Notes: generated by a model not told the origin, from the sequence alone. A DNA stretch of 64,000 bases from Pseudomonas poae (GCA_004000515.1 CP034537.1:5284001-5348000); one strand, 5' to 3'; counted from the stretch's first letter, positions 9,597-20,496 are shown. Translations and numbers: made by a program.

Positions 9597-10379
9597 ATGC
9601 ATAAATACCCCGTGTCTATCAGTCTTTCCAGCTACGGCGCCGACGTGGTTCACCAGCAAGGCCAACTCAGTTTTGTCGAGCTGCTCAAGGCCGCCGGCGC
9701 CCAGCGCATCGAGTGGCGTGAAGAATTACTGACCACCGAGCGCCCGGCCGAACTGGCCCAGGCCGCTGCGCAACACCAGTTGGAATCGGTGTTTTCATCG
9801 CCCCTGGAGCTGTGGGTGGCCGGCCGCGCGCAACCCAATGCCGAACTCGCCGCTACCCTGGACCGCGCCCAGGCCTTTGGTGCCCGTTGGCTAAAAGTTT
9901 CCCTCGGCTACTTCACCGACACAAACGACCTGGAAAGCCTGCATGCCCTGCTCGCCCAACACCCGGTGCAACTGCTGGTAGAAAACGACCAGACCCTGCA
10001 CGGCGGACGCATTGAACCGATGCAGCGTTTTTTCACTGAAGTGGAACGCCTGGGCCTACCCGTGAAGATGACGTTCGATATCGGCAACTGGCAGTGGCAA
10101 GACCAATCCGCCCTCACCGCCGCGCGCCTGCTGGGCCGACACGTTGACTATCTGCACTGCAAGGCCGTGGCCAGGCGTGCAGACGGCAAATTGGTCGCGC
10201 TACCGCCTGGCGCCACCGACCTGCATCTGTGGGAACAACTGCTCAAGCACATGACTCAAGGGATTACCCGGGCAGTGGAATTCCCGTTGCAAGGCGATGA
10301 CCTGGTGGAGGTCACCGCGCAGCAGGTCGACACCCTCGCCCGCTTGGGCCAGCCACGTGTGGAGAACGCTCATGTCTGA
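9597..10379 (+). CDS. kguE: KguE, sugar phosphate isomerase/epimerase-like protein of the kgu operon
   Basis: 260-residue TIM-barrel protein of the xylose isomerase-like AP-endonuclease-2 superfamily. Visible features are LLVENDQTLHGGRIEP and MTFDIGNWQW, which carry likely metal-binding Glu, His and Asp residues, and the late VDYLHCKAV strand. First gene of kguEKTD; its 3' end overlaps kguK by 8 bases, indicating coupled translation. Its exact reaction in 2-ketogluconate use is not settled to my knowledge. The gene is intact. Confidence 0.9.
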   Translation: MHKYPVSISLSSYGADVVHQQGQLSFVELLKAAGAQRIEWREELLTTERPAELAQAAAQHQLESVFSSPLELWVAGRAQPNAELAATLDRAQAFGARWLKVSLGYFTDTNDLESLHALLAQHPVQLLVENDQTLHGGRIEPMQRFFTEVERLGLPVKMTFDIGNWQWQDQSALTAARLLGRHVDYLHCKAVARRADGKLVALPPGATDLHLWEQLLKHMTQGITRAVEFPLQGDDLVEVTAQQVDTLARLGQPRVENAHV

Positions 10380-11313
10380 GATCGATATCCTGTCGTTCGG
10401 TGAAACCATGGCGATGTTTGTCGCCGAGCAAACGGGCGATCTGGCCCACGTTGCACAGTTTCATAAACGTATTGCGGGTGCTGACAGCAATGTTGCCATT
10501 GGCTTGTCGCGGCTGGGTTTTAACGTCACCTGGCTGAGCCGAGTGGGCAATGATTCCCTTGGGCGCTTTGTGATCGACACGTTGCAAAAGGAAGGCCTGG
10601 ATTGCCGGCATGTGGCAGTCGATCCGTTGCATCCCACCGGCTTCCAGCTCAAGTCCCGCGAAGAGGCTGGCGCTGATCCCCAGGTGGAATACTTTCGCAA
10701 GGGTTCGGCGGCCAGTCATTTGTCTATCGCGGCGATCAGCCCAGCGCTGCTGCAAGCTCGCCATTTGCACGCTACTGGCATTCCGCCAGCGTTATCCGAC
10801 GCGACCCGTGAGCTGTCCACCGAACTGATGACGCAAATGCGCAAGGCCGGGCGCAGCGTATCGTTCGACCCGAACCTGCGCCCGTCGCTGTGGGCCAACC
10901 AGCAGACAATGATTCGCGAAATCAACGCCCTCGCCGCCCACGCCGACTGGGTCTTGCCGGGCCTGGGTGAAGGCCGTTTGCTCACCGGTTTTGATGACCC
11001 GGCCGATATCGCCGCGTTTTACCTCGACCAGGGTGCCGAGGCCGTCGCGATAAAACTCGGTCCGGATGGTGCTTATTACCGCACCCAGATGGATCAAGGC
11101 TATGTCGCCGCAGTCCGCGTGGACAAGGTGGTCGACACCGTCGGCGCCGGCGATGGCTTTGCGGTAGGCATGATCAGTGCGCTGCTGGAAAGCGCCAGCT
11201 TCCCCGAAGCCGTACAGCGCGGCAACTGGATCGGCAGCCGCGCCGTGCAAAGCCGCGGGGACATGGAGGGTTTGCCCACTCGCCAGGAATTACCCACCAC
11301 CAACGTCGCATAA
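10372..11313 (+). CDS. kguK: 2-ketogluconate kinase (PfkB family)
   Basis: 313-residue ribokinase/PfkB-family sugar kinase. The start is ATG 10372 (MSEIDILSFGETMAMF), inside the kguE end; an upstream GTG-type extension would be in kguE. The first PfkB signature region contains KRIAGADSNVAIGLSRLG; the second is DTVGAGDGFAVGMISALLE with the catalytic Asp of GAGD. It phosphorylates cytoplasmic 2-ketogluconate at C6. Intact, with KguT 45 bases downstream. Confidence 0.93.
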   Translation: MSEIDILSFGETMAMFVAEQTGDLAHVAQFHKRIAGADSNVAIGLSRLGFNVTWLSRVGNDSLGRFVIDTLQKEGLDCRHVAVDPLHPTGFQLKSREEAGADPQVEYFRKGSAASHLSIAAISPALLQARHLHATGIPPALSDATRELSTELMTQMRKAGRSVSFDPNLRPSLWANQQTMIREINALAAHADWVLPGLGEGRLLTGFDDPADIAAFYLDQGAEAVAIKLGPDGAYYRTQMDQGYVAAVRVDKVVDTVGAGDGFAVGMISALLESASFPEAVQRGNWIGSRAVQSRGDMEGLPTRQELPTTNVA

Positions 11314-11358
11314 CCCACTACCTGTTGCCACAACTACAACAAGCTCAGGAGCAACCCC

Positions 11359-12652
11359 ATGGAAACCGTGAAACTCGCCACCCGCCGTTGGTGGTACATC
11401 ATGCCCATCGTTTTTATCACCTACAGCCTGGCGTACCTGGACCGCGCCAATTATGGCTTCGCCGCCGCCTCAGGAATGGCCGAAGACCTGATGATCACCC
11501 CCGGCATGTCGTCGCTGCTGGGGGCGCTGTTTTTCCTCGGTTACTTTTTTCTTCCAGGTGCCAGGGGCGATCTATGCGCAGAAGCGCAGCGTCAAGAAGC
11601 TGATTTTCGTCAGCCTGATCCTGTGGGGCGGCCTGGCCACCCTCACCGGCGTGGTATCCAACGCCTATATGCTGATCGTGATTCGCTTCATGCTCGGCGT
11701 GGTCGAAGCGGCGGTCATGCCGGCGATGCTGGTGTACCTGTGCCACTGGTTCACCCGCGCCGAACGCTCGCGCGCCAATACCTTCCTGATCCTCGGCAAC
11801 CCGGTGACCATGCTGTGGATGTCGGTGGTGTCGGGCTATCTGGTGCAGCATTTCAGCTGGCGCTGGATGTTTATCATCGAAGGCCTGCCCGCCGTGCTGT
11901 GGGCGTTTATCTGGTGGAAATTGGCAGATGAACGTCCCAAGGACGCCAAGTGGCTAAGCGATAACGAAAAATCCGCGCTGGAAAGCGCATTGGCTGCCGA
12001 ACAGGTGGGCATCAAGGCGGTTAAAAACTACGCCGAGGCCTTCCGCTCGCCCAAGGTGATCGTGCTGGCGTTGCAGTTCTTCTGCTGGAGCATCGGCGTG
12101 TACGGCTTTGTGCTGTGGCTGCCTTCGATTCTCAAGGCCGGGTTGAAGATGGACATGGTCGAAGCAGGCTGGCTGTCGGCGCTGCCGTATCTGGCGGCGG
12201 TGATCGGCATGCTCGTGGTGTCTTGGGGCTCGGACAAGCTGCAGAAGCGCAAGCGCTTTGTGTGGCCGCCGTTGCTGATCGCGTCCATTGCGTTCTATGG
12301 CTCCTACGCGCTCGGGGCTGAACACTTTTGGTGGTCCTACACCCTACTGGTGATCGCCGGGGCCTGCATGTATGCACCCTACGGCCCGTTTTTCGCCATC
12401 GTTCCAGAAATCCTGCCCGCCAACGTTGCCGGAGGCGCCATGGCGCTGATCAACAGCATGGGTGCCCTCGGTTCGTTCGGCGGTTCCTACCTCGTGGGCT
12501 ACCTCAACAGCAGCACCGGCTCGCCCGGCGCTTCCTACTTATTGATGAGCGGCGCGCTGCTGCTGTCGGTGGTGCTGACCATTTTCCTCAAGCCCGGCGC
12601 CAGCGACCGCTCGCCGACGCCCACCCTCGAATTGAAGGTCAAGACCGCATGA
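11359..12652 (+). CDS. kguT: 2-ketogluconate MFS transporter (one single-base insertion)
   Basis: Major facilitator superfamily anion:cation symporter type permease, 430 residues after repair, with about 12 hydrophobic segments. The signature SLAYLDRANYGFAAA after the first helix is typical of this sugar-acid family. The T run 11545-11550 has one T too many; reading YFFFQVPGAIYAQKRSVKKL across it restores the frame. The stop overlaps the kguD start (ATGA). It takes up 2-ketogluconate in the kgu pathway. Confidence 0.9.
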
Positions 12653-13625
12653 AAAAGTCTGTTGTGTTGTACAAGAAACTCTCCGCGCCGCTGATGGCTC
12701 GCCTGCATGAACAGGCGGACGTCACGTTGATCGAGGCGCTGGACGAAAGCGGCCTGGCCAAGCTGCGCGAGGCCCTGCCCGGTGCCCACGGCCTGTTGGG
12801 CGCCAGCCTGCGCCTGGACGCCAAGTTGCTTGACCTGGCGCCGCAACTGGAGGCAGTGGCCAGCGTGTCCGTGGGGTCGACAACTACGATATCGACTACC
12901 TGACCGAGCGCGGCATTCTGCTCAGCAACACCCCCGACGTACTCACCGAAACCACTGCTGACACCGGCTTTGCGCTGATCCTGGCCACTGCCCGCCGCGT
13001 GGTAGAACTGGCCGACATGGTGCGTGCCGGCCAATGGAGCAAAAACATCGGCCCCTCGCATTTCGGCACTGACGTGCACGGCAAGACGCTGGGCATCATC
13101 GGCATGGGGCGTATCGGTGAAGCGCTGGCCCAGCGTGGGCACTTTGGCTTTGGCATGCCGGTGATCTACCACAGCCATTCGCCCAAGCCGTTGGTGGAAA
13201 AACGCTTTGGTGCGCAGTACCGCAGCCTGAACGCGTTGCTGCAAGAGGCCGACTTTGTGTGCCTGACGTTGCCGTTGACGGCTGAAACCGAGAAGTTGAT
13301 CGGTGCCGAGGAGTTTGCGCTCATGGGCCCCGAGACGATCTTTATCAACATCTCGCGGGGCAAGGTGGTGGATGAGGCGGCGCTGGTCGAGGCCCTGCAA
13401 CAACGCACCATTCGCGCAGCCGGGTTGGATGTGTTTGAGCGTGAACCGCTGAATCACGACTCACCGTTGTTGCGCTTGAACAACGTGGTCGCCACACCGC
13501 ATATCGGCTCGGCAACCCATGAAACGCGGGAGGCGATGGCGAAGTGTGCGGTGGATAATCTGTTGCAGGCGTTGGCCGGGGAAAAGCCGAAAAACCTGGT
13601 GAACCCAGCAGCCTGGTCTCAGTAA
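12649..13625 (+). CDS. kguD: 2-ketogluconate 6-phosphate reductase (one single-base gap)
   Basis: D-isomer-specific 2-hydroxyacid dehydrogenase, 325 residues after repair, reducing 2-keto-6-phosphogluconate to 6-phosphogluconate with NADPH. The Rossmann motif is [16 protein letters not shown]; the catalytic triad regions are [12 protein letters not shown] (Arg), DVFEREPL (Glu) and [16 protein letters not shown] (His). One G is missing from the run 12873-12876, splitting SVG from VDNYDIDYL. Last gene of the kgu operon; a REP pair follows instead of a classic terminator. Confidence 0.92.
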
Positions 13626-13648
13626 CCCTGACACACCGCTGAAAAAAC

Positions 13649-13738
13649 TGTGGGAGCTGGCTTGCCTGCGATAGCGGTGAATCAGCCAATGATGCATTGA
13701 CTGACAGGTTGCTATCGCAGGCAAGCCAGCTCCCACAG
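13649..13738. repeat. REPIN (perfect 28-base inverted REP pair)
   Basis: Arms 13649-13676 and 13711-13738 are exact reverse complements with core GGGAGCTGGCTTGCCTGCG, separated by 34 bases. This is the common fluorescens-group REP type. It lies between the convergent ends of kguD and the chemoreceptor gene. Confidence 0.92.
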
Positions 13739-13758
13739 GGGGTTTTGTGTGGTGACGG

Positions 13759-15383
13759 TTAGATAACGAACCTCGCCACCATCCCATTCAAATCCACCGC
13801 CAGGCGCGACAGCTCATGGCTGGCCGCACTGGTCTGGTTGGCACCCGCGGCTGACTGGGTGGCCAGGTCGCGGATGTTCACCAGGTTGCGGTCCACTTCA
13901 CGGGACACCTGCGCCTGTTCTTCAGATGCGCTGGCGATCACCAGATTACGCTCGTTGATCAGGCTGATGGACTGGGTAATCTGCTCCAGCGCCACACCAG
14001 CAGCGCGGGCCATTTCCAGGGTGTTCTGGGTGCGCAGGTTGCTCTGTTGCATGGACTGAACCGCCTCACCGGTACCATTTTGGATGCCGGCAACCATCTT
14101 CTCGATTTCTTGGGTCGACTGCGCGGTGCGATGGGCCAGGGCTCGCACTTCGTCTGCGACGACCGCAAAACCACGCCCCGCTTCACCGGCGCGGGCTGCT
14201 TCAATGGCCGCGTTAAGCGCCAACAGGTTGGTCTGTTCGGCAATCGCGCGGATCACGTCCAACACCTTGCCAATATCACGGCCCTGCGTGGCCAGGCCTT
14301 CGATCAGCACGGCGGTGTTTTGCACGTCCTGGGTCATGGTCTGGATCGCGCCGACCGTTTCCACTACCCGGTCGCGACCTTCGCGTGCGGCCTGGTTGGA
14401 CTGGCCAGACGCCTCGGAAGTGGACACAGCGTTACGCGCCACTTCTTCCACTGCAGCGGTCATTTCGTTGACGGCTGTGGCGGCCTGGTCGATCTCGTTG
14501 TTTTGTTGTTGCAGGCCTTTGGAGGCCTCCTCCGTGACCGCACTCAGCTCTTCGGCGGCAGACGCCAACTGCGTGGCCGAGCCAGCGATGTGCTGGATGG
14601 TCTGGCGCAGGTTGGCTTGCATCGCGGCCAGGGCGCTGAGCAGGCGCGCGGGCTCATCCTTGCCGTCGTCTTCGATGACTTTGCTCAAGTTGCCACCGGC
14701 AATGGTCTGCGCCACTTCCACGGCTTTGCGCAATGGCGTAACGATGCTGCGGGTCAACAACCAGGCCAACAATACCGTCAGTAACGCCGCAGCAACCGAC
14801 ACGGCGATGACACCAGTGATGGCGCCCTGATAGCTTTCGCCAGCTTCAGCGTCGGCATCCTTGGCATCCGCCGCGTTGATGGCGATCAGCTTGTTCAACT
14901 GCTCGCCCATCAGGTCGGTGCCATCCTTGATACGGGTGTTGATCAGACTGCGCATGTCTTCGACCTTGCCTTGCTTGGAAAGGGCTAGCATCTCGGACTG
15001 GGCGTTGAGGTAGTTGTCCAACGTGCTGACAAACGTCTTGTACAGCGCCGCCTCCTCCGGACCCGCAGGCAGTGCTGCGTAACCGGCCTGGGCGGTCTTT
15101 ACTTTATCGGCCAGCACGCCCATGCGGGTTTCGGCTTCTTGCAGGCCAGCAGGCTCGCGATTAACCAGTACGCGGAACGACAGGATGCGCAAGCGCAGCA
15201 CGTTCTCTGTGATGGTGCCCAGGTAGGTGACGCTGGGCACCTGGTTAGCACTCATGTCTATCGAAGATTGCCGTATCTGCGTCATGCGGTTGACCGCAAA
15301 CACCCCAGTAAAACCACTAACAACGCGATGAATGCGAAGCCGAGAAACGCACGCGGGGCAATATTCAGATGACGGAGGGACAT
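13759..15383 (-). CDS. Methyl-accepting chemotaxis protein (one single-base gap)
   Basis: Inner-membrane chemoreceptor, 541 residues after repair. Order: TM1 ([15 protein letters not shown]), a periplasmic four-helix-bundle ligand domain of about 150 residues, TM2 ([19 protein letters not shown]), HAMP, then the cytoplasmic signalling domain with the hairpin tip [20 protein letters not shown]. Start ATG 15383 ([16 protein letters not shown]) is the one that gives TM1; one G is missing in the run at 15303-15306, joining VVLLG to [13 protein letters not shown] raw longer upstream start lacks TM1 and is artefactual. Ligand unknown. Confidence 0.88.
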
Positions 15384-15616
15384 AGGGGATGCTCTCAGAA
15401 GTAGTGTTTGCGAGCGTCCCTGCCGCGAAACGATCAGCCGGTGGCAACGCGCCGGACTGACCTTTGGCACCACTGTTGTCGTTGGAGTGTGGGCCTATAT
15501 CCAATATCGGCAGGGGCTGCGGTTTAGCGCAGGGCGCTCATAAATATTTTTTACACTTCTGACGATCGGCGCTTTCTGGCATCCTGCGCCTCCCATTTCT
15601 GACCCGAGCCCGCATT

Positions 15617-17042
15617 TTGTCTGACGCTCAAGCCCCCGCCCCGCTATAAATCCGATCTGATCTACGGCTTGGAAGACCGCCCGCACTTCACCGCAGCAAT
15701 TTTTGCAGCGCTGCAGCACGTGCTCGCCAGTTTCGTCGGCATCATCACGCCCACCCTGATTGTTGGCGGCGTACTCGGCCTGGAAAGCGAAGTGCCCTAC
15801 TTGGTGAGCATGGCGCTGTTCGTGTCGGGGCTGGGTACTTTTGTGCAGGCGCGCAAGTTCGGGCCTATCGGCTCGGGGCTGTTGTGCCTGCAAGGCACCA
15901 GCTTTTCGTTTATCAGCGTGATCCTCAGCGCGGGCTTCATGGTCAAGGCGCGCGGCGGCGGCACCGACGAGATCCTTTCGACGATCTTTGGTATCTGCTT
16001 TTTTGCGGCGTTTATCGAAGTGGTGCTCAGCCAGTTCATCGGCAAACTGCGCAAGCTCATCACTCCCGTGGTCACCGGCACCATCATCACCTTGATGGGC
16101 TTGTCGCTGATCAAGGTGGCCGTCACCGACATGGCCGGCGGCTTCGGTGCCAGCGACCTGGGTGCTGCAAGCAATATGGGCCTGGCGGCGCTGGTGCTGC
16201 TGACCATTGTGGTTCTTAACCGTTTCAACAACCCGTTCCTGCGCTTGGGCTCGATCGTGATCGGCCTGACCCTGGGCTTCGTCGTGGCCTGGTTGATGGG
16301 CCGCGTCGACATGGCAGCGCTGCCCCACGTGCCGTTGATCAGCGTGCCGGTGCCGTTCAAGTACGGCTTCTCGTTCGACTGGGTGGCGTTTATCCCGGTG
16401 GCGGTGATCTTCCTGATTTCGCCGTTGGAAGCGGCCGGTGACCTGACGGCCAACTCGATGATTTCCCAGCAGCCGGTCAAGGGCCCGCTGTATATCAAGC
16501 GCATCAAGTCGGGCTTGTTGGCTGACGGCCTTAATTCGGCAATGGCCGCGACCTTCAACAGCTTGCCGATGGTGACCTTCGCCCAGAACAACGGCGTGAT
16601 CCAGTTGACCGGCGTGGCCAGCCGTTACGTGGCGTACTTCATCGCTGGCCTGCTGGTGCTGCTGGGGCTGTTCCCGATGATCGGCGCAGTGCTGCAACTG
16701 ATGCCCAAGCCGGTACTGGGCGGTGCCACCCTGATCATGTTCGGCACCGTGGCCGTGGCGGGAATCAAGATTCTCGCCGAAGCCGGGCTGCATCGCCGCA
16801 ATGTGCTGATCGTAGCGATCTCCCTCGGCATGGGCCTGGGCGTCGCTGCCGTACCGGAAGTGCTGCGCGACCTGCCCAAGGCGCTGCACAACATCTTTGA
16901 ATCGCCGATCACCGTGGGCGCGTTCTGTGCAATCTTGCTGAACATTTTCCTGCCGGAAGAGTTCATAGAGCTGGAAGAAGATGAATTTGATCCGGAGTCC
17001 TCTACCCTCAAAGTGATGCAGGACCCGGACGTCACGAAATAG
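15617..17042 (+). CDS. NCS2 uracil/xanthine permease (one single-base insertion near the start)
   Basis: Nucleobase:cation symporter-2 family, about 474 residues after repair, 12-14 hydrophobic segments. Recognisable pieces include FAALQHVLASFVGIITPTLI, FISPLEAAGDLTAN-like EAAGDLTANSMI (transport motif) and GLNSAMAATFNSLPMVTFAQ. A likely TTG start at 15617 (MSDAQAPARYKSDLIYGLED) becomes in frame if one C of the run 15639-15642 is removed; otherwise the start would be TTG 15669, which trims the conserved N terminus. Divergent from the chemoreceptor gene. Whether the substrate is xanthine, urate or uracil cannot be read from the sequence. Confidence 0.87.
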
Positions 17043-17055
17043 GAGCACCTTTTAT

Positions 17056-17517
17056 ATGCGCAAGCTCATGGTTCTATCGCTACTGCTGCTGACCTTGAGC
17101 GCCTGCGCGCTGTTCCCTAACCGCGACCCGGTAAATATCACAGTGGTGGGCATCGAGCCCCTGCAAAGCCAGGACCTGGAAGTGCGTTTTGCCGTGAAAC
17201 TGCGGGTGCAAAACCCCAATGAAACGGCCATCGACTACAACGGCGTGGCCCTGGACCTGGACGTCAATGGCCGGCCGTTGGCGTCGGGGGTAAGTGATCA
17301 AAGCGGGTCCATCCCACGTTTTTCCGAGACGGTGCTGACGGTGCCAGTGAGCGTTTCTGCGTTCTCTGTGTTACGCCAGACCCTGGGCCTGAGCCAGACA
17401 CAAAGCCTGAACAACCTGCCCTACGTGCTGCGCGGCAAACTGGCCGGTGGCCTGTTTGGCACGATGCGCTTTGTCGACCGTGGCACCCTGGACCTGCCCA
17501 ACACTGCCACCTGGTGA
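17056..17517 (+). CDS. LEA type 2 family lipoprotein
   Basis: 153-residue envelope protein with a lipoprotein signal peptide (MRKLMVLSLLLLTLSAC; lipobox LSAC). The rest is one LEA14/WHy-type beta-sandwich domain with VRFAVKLRVQNPNETAIDYN and VPVSVSAF. It starts 13 bases after the permease stop and ends 4 bases into the next gene's alternative start, so co-transcription is likely. Proposed role: outer-membrane-anchored stress or dehydration-related protein; exact role unknown. Confidence 0.85.
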   Translation: MRKLMVLSLLLLTLSACALFPNRDPVNITVVGIEPLQSQDLEVRFAVKLRVQNPNETAIDYNGVALDLDVNGRPLASGVSDQSGSIPRFSETVLTVPVSVSAFSVLRQTLGLSQTQSLNNLPYVLRGKLAGGLFGTMRFVDRGTLDLPNTATW

Positions 17518-17522
17518 ACGCC

Positions 17523-18074
17523 ATGCAACCGACGCTGTACACCGAGCGACTGATCCTGCGCCCACTGACCCTGGACGATGCCGAGGCCACCCAACAGCAA
17601 TTTCCCCATTGGGAAGTAGTGCGTTACCTCAACGCCGTGGTGCCTTGGCCCTACCCGGCCGACGGCGCGCGCAGCTATCTGGAGCACGTCGCATTGCCGG
17701 CCATGGCGCGCGGTGAGGAATGGCATTGGTCGATCCGCCTTAAGAGCGCACCTGAGGTGTTGATCGGCAACGTCTGCCTGTCGGATACCGTGGACGACAA
17801 CCGTGGTTTTTGGCTGGGCCCGCAATGGCAGGGCCTGGGGCTGATGACCGAGGCCAGTGCGGCGGTGACCGATTACTGGTTTGGCGTGCTCGAACGCCCG
17901 GTATTGCGTGTGCCCAAGGCAGCCCCCAACCTGGGTTCGCGACGGATCTCCGAGCGTGAGGGGATGCGGTTGGTAAGGACGGATGAAGGCCAGTTTGTTG
18001 AAGGCACCTTCCCACGGGACATTTGGGAGATGACCCGTGAGCAATGGCTAAAACCCAAATCCCCCAAACCATAA
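17523..18074 (+). CDS. GNAT-family N-acetyltransferase (RimJ/RimL type)
   Basis: 183 residues from ATG 17523 (MQPTLYTERLILRPLTLDDA); a GTG at 17514 overlapping the previous stop would add three residues. The opening TERLILRPL and the acetyl-CoA loop region (FWLGPQWQGLGLMTEASAAV) are standard for this subfamily. Substrate unknown. A REPIN follows the stop. Confidence 0.87.
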   Translation: MQPTLYTERLILRPLTLDDAEATQQQFPHWEVVRYLNAVVPWPYPADGARSYLEHVALPAMARGEEWHWSIRLKSAPEVLIGNVCLSDTVDDNRGFWLGPQWQGLGLMTEASAAVTDYWFGVLERPVLRVPKAAPNLGSRRISEREGMRLVRTDEGQFVEGTFPRDIWEMTREQWLKPKSPKP

Positions 18075-18081
18075 AAAATCC

Positions 18082-18174
18082 AATGTGGGAGCTGGCTTGC
18101 CTGCGATGGCGGTCTATCAGCCATGGATGTGCAAGCTGGCACAGCGCTATCGCAGGCAAGCCAGCTCCCACATT
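18082..18174. repeat. REPIN between acetyltransferase and nitrilase genes
   Basis: Inverted arms 18082-18110 and 18146-18174 with core GGGAGCTGGCTTGCCTGCGAT, one mismatch between arms (GATGGC against GATAGC). Same family as the copy at 13.65 kb; located between convergent genes. Confidence 0.9.
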
Positions 18175-18185
18175 TTGGACGGCGT

Positions 18186-19112
18186 TTAATCAGTGATGAA
18201 GCGAACGCCGGGCTTTTCCCGCTCATCCACTACCAACTCAAACACATCCGGCCGCGCATAGTGCCCTACCACGTCATAGTCATACCGCGCCCGCACCAGG
18301 TCGTCGGTATCGATCTGCGCCGTCAGCAACCCTGCCTCTCCCACCAACGGCCCGGCCAGGATGTCGCCCATGGGCCCGACAATCACACTGCCCCCCGCAA
18401 TCAACGGGCGTTCCGCTGGCCAATTCGCCACCTCCACGCCTAACGCCGCGGGCGAGGCCTGCACCTGGCATGCACTCACCACAAAACAGCGGCCCTCATG
18501 GGCGACATGGCGCATGCTCACCTGCCACATTTCCCGCTCATCCACGGTGGGAGCGCACCACACCTCCACGCCTTTGGCATACATGGCAGTACGCAGCAGC
18601 GGCATCATGTTTTCCCAGCACACGGCGCCGCCGATACGGCCTACCGCCGAGTCGATTACCGGCAAGGTCGAACCATCGCCCTTGCCCCAGATCAGCCGCT
18701 CGGTGCCGGTGGGCATCAACTTGCGATGCTTGGCCACCAGACCACCTGACGGCTCGAAATACAGCACCGTGCAATACAGCGTGTTGCCACTGCGCTCGAT
18801 CACGCCCAGCACCAGGCTCGCTCCGGTGCGTGCCGACAGGCCGGCCAATGCGTCGGTCTCGGCGCCGGGGATGTCGATGGCATTGGCAAAGTAGCGGGCA
18901 AAGGCTTCGCGCCCTTGCGGCAGACGGTAACCCAGTTGGGTGCCGAAGCCTTCGCCCTTTGGATAGCCACCCAGCAACGCCTCGGGCATGACCACCAACT
19001 GCGCGCCACTGCGGGTTATTTCTGCCTCATAGCTCAAGATTTGCGCCAAGGTCTCGCCCTTGCCGCCAGGCAGGGAACCGATTTGCAGGGCCGCCACGGT
19101 AGAAACAGGCAT
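18186..19112 (-). CDS. Nitrilase/carbon-nitrogen hydrolase
   Basis: 308 residues. ATG 19112 is chosen because GGAG lies eight bases upstream; a GTG at 19121 would add three residues. The catalytic triad is complete: Glu44 in [12 protein letters not shown], Lys131 in [13 protein letters not shown], Cys165 in [11 protein letters not shown]. The spacing and GYPKG motif fit true nitrilases acting on nitriles to give carboxylic acids and ammonia rather than amidases. It is divergent from a LysR-type gene 80 bases away, the usual arrangement for regulator and target. Natural substrate unknown. Confidence 0.88.
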   Translation of the reverse strand: MPVSTVAALQIGSLPGGKGETLAQILSYEAEITRSGAQLVVMPEALLGGYPKGEGFGTQLGYRLPQGREAFARYFANAIDIPGAETDALAGLSARTGASLVLGVIERSGNTLYCTVLYFEPSGGLVAKHRKLMPTGTERLIWGKGDGSTLPVIDSAVGRIGGAVCWENMMPLLRTAMYAKGVEVWCAPTVDEREMWQVSMRHVAHEGRCFVVSACQVQASPAALGVEVANWPAERPLIAGGSVIVGPMGDILAGPLVGEAGLLTAQIDTDDLVRARYDYDVVGHYARPDVFELVVDEREKPGVRFITD

Positions 19113-19193
19113 CACGATCACTCCAAGTCAGGGGGTTTCCCATTCTCCCGTCAGGCTCGATCATGAATAAAGCCCACCTCACTGCTGAATGAT

Positions 19194-20087
19194 ATGAGCC
19201 AAATGAATATCGCCCACATCGATCTCAACCTGTTGAAGACGTTCGAAGCCCTGCATGACGAGTCCAGCGCCAGCCGTGCGGCCTTGCGCCTGGGTGTGAC
19301 GCAGTCGGCCATCAGCGCAGGGCTGCGGCGTTTGCGCCAGGTGTACGGTGATCAGTTGTTCGTGCGCACGGGGCGCGGCCTGGCACCGACGTTGCGGGCC
19401 AACCAGTTGAAGCCGGTGATCAGCGAAGCGCTTGAACGCTGCCGACAAAGCCTGGCCATGGTCAACCCGGATAACCAGCAGTACCAGGGCCGCTCCGTGG
19501 TGCTGGGCTTGTCGGATGACTTCGAGATTGCCTACGGGCGCACACTGATGGATGAAATCGCCCGGCGCGCACCTAAACTTCGGGTGATTTTCCGTCAAAC
19601 CCACAGCCAGATCGTCGCCGGCGCCCTGCTCGACCGTACCTTGGACCTGGCCATCACCGCAGGTGGTTTTGCGCAAAGCAGGCTGAGTCGCCAGGTACTG
19701 GGGGAAGGTGATTACCGCTGCCTGGTCGACTCTGACCAGCCCAGCATCAGCCTGGATGAGTTCGTCACCCGTGAGCATGTGCTGGTGTCGTCCGGCGGGT
19801 TTATCGGCATTACCGACGAGGGCTTGGCGGCACAAGGCTTGAGCCGCCAGGTGTGCGCTTCCACCAGCCATTTTGCCGCGCTGCCTTATCTGCTCAAGGG
19901 CAGCCAGGCAGTGGCGACCATTCCTGGGCATGCCGCGAAAGCCATCGCCCAGATGAGTGGCCTGCGAATGTTGCCCTGCCCGCTGGCACTGCCGCGCTAC
20001 CCGGTGGAACTGGGTTGGCGTACCCAGGCGCAGCGGGATCCGATGTTGCTGAAAGTACGCGAAGCCATTGTGGCGAGTTTTACTTAG
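19194..20087 (+). CDS. LysR-type transcriptional regulator
   Basis: 297 residues. The N-terminal winged HTH is HIDLNLLKTFEALHDESSAS followed by ALRLGVTQSAISAGLRRLR, then a two-lobed effector-binding domain of NodD-like style (LVLGLSDDFEIAYG region). Divergent from the nitrilase gene, so likely its regulator and its own repressor. Two in-frame ATG codons (19194, 19203) are possible. Its stop overlaps the stop of the convergent small gene by 8 bases. Confidence 0.88.
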   Translation: MSQMNIAHIDLNLLKTFEALHDESSASRAALRLGVTQSAISAGLRRLRQVYGDQLFVRTGRGLAPTLRANQLKPVISEALERCRQSLAMVNPDNQQYQGRSVVLGLSDDFEIAYGRTLMDEIARRAPKLRVIFRQTHSQIVAGALLDRTLDLAITAGGFAQSRLSRQVLGEGDYRCLVDSDQPSISLDEFVTREHVLVSSGGFIGITDEGLAAQGLSRQVCASTSHFAALPYLLKGSQAVATIPGHAAKAIAQMSGLRMLPCPLALPRYPVELGWRTQAQRDPMLLKVREAIVASFT

Positions 20088-20334
20088 CGGCCGCCATCAG
20101 CTTGTTGACCTCACTGCGTACCATGTTGGAGAACTCCGGCGGCGACATGCCGTCAAGCTCGGCGCGCACCCACTCGGCCCACTTGCCCTTGCGCTTGGCA
20201 CGCTCGCCGAACAAGCGGGCCGCTTCGCCCTTGGCCTTGCCCAGGTTGGTTTGCCACAGGTCGTAGAGGCGGGACTTTTCATCTTCCAGCTCGGCGCGTT
20301 CGGCGAGGGTCTTGTTGGCGAGATTGAAGCTCAT
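20080..20334 (-). CDS. Small conserved-looking protein of unknown function
   Basis: 84 residues, highly charged, alpha-helical in appearance (AELEDEKSRLYDLWQTNLGK, then AKRKGKWAEWVRAEL). No signal peptide, membrane segment or known motif. Start ATG 20334. It is the right length and composition for the small Pseudomonas cytosolic proteins of unknown function; convergent overlap with the LysR gene. Confidence 0.7.
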   Translation of the reverse strand: MSFNLANKTLAERAELEDEKSRLYDLWQTNLGKAKGEAARLFGERAKRKGKWAEWVRAELDGMSPPEFSNMVRSEVNKLMAAAK

Positions 20335-20496
20335 GTTGAATTACCTGCTGCACAAATAGGCGACATCTTACACTGTAGGTCGAAATTTCCTGTTTCGGAT
20401 TTTGCTGGAAACCGCCTGCCGGCAAAAAAACTGCAACTTTGCCCGCGCCCGATACTCCATTGTTCACTGTCACATTCACCTGCAAGGAGTCACACA

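Noticed and set aside
11545..11550. Programmed frameshift at T6 runs in kguT, fapF and zwf
   Set aside because: The same T5-to-T6 change appears in unrelated genes together with many other indel types, which fits sequencing error better than regulated slippage.
13649..13738. Possible CRISPR or intrinsic terminator in the repeat regions
   Set aside because: Repeats are inverted pairs scattered singly, without spacers in array order or T tracts; they are REP elements.
15495..17048. 517-codon minus-strand open frame opposite the nucleobase permease
   Set aside because: Antisense to a clear NCS2 permease; composition is His/Gln/Arg-rich with no motif, a GC-bias shadow.
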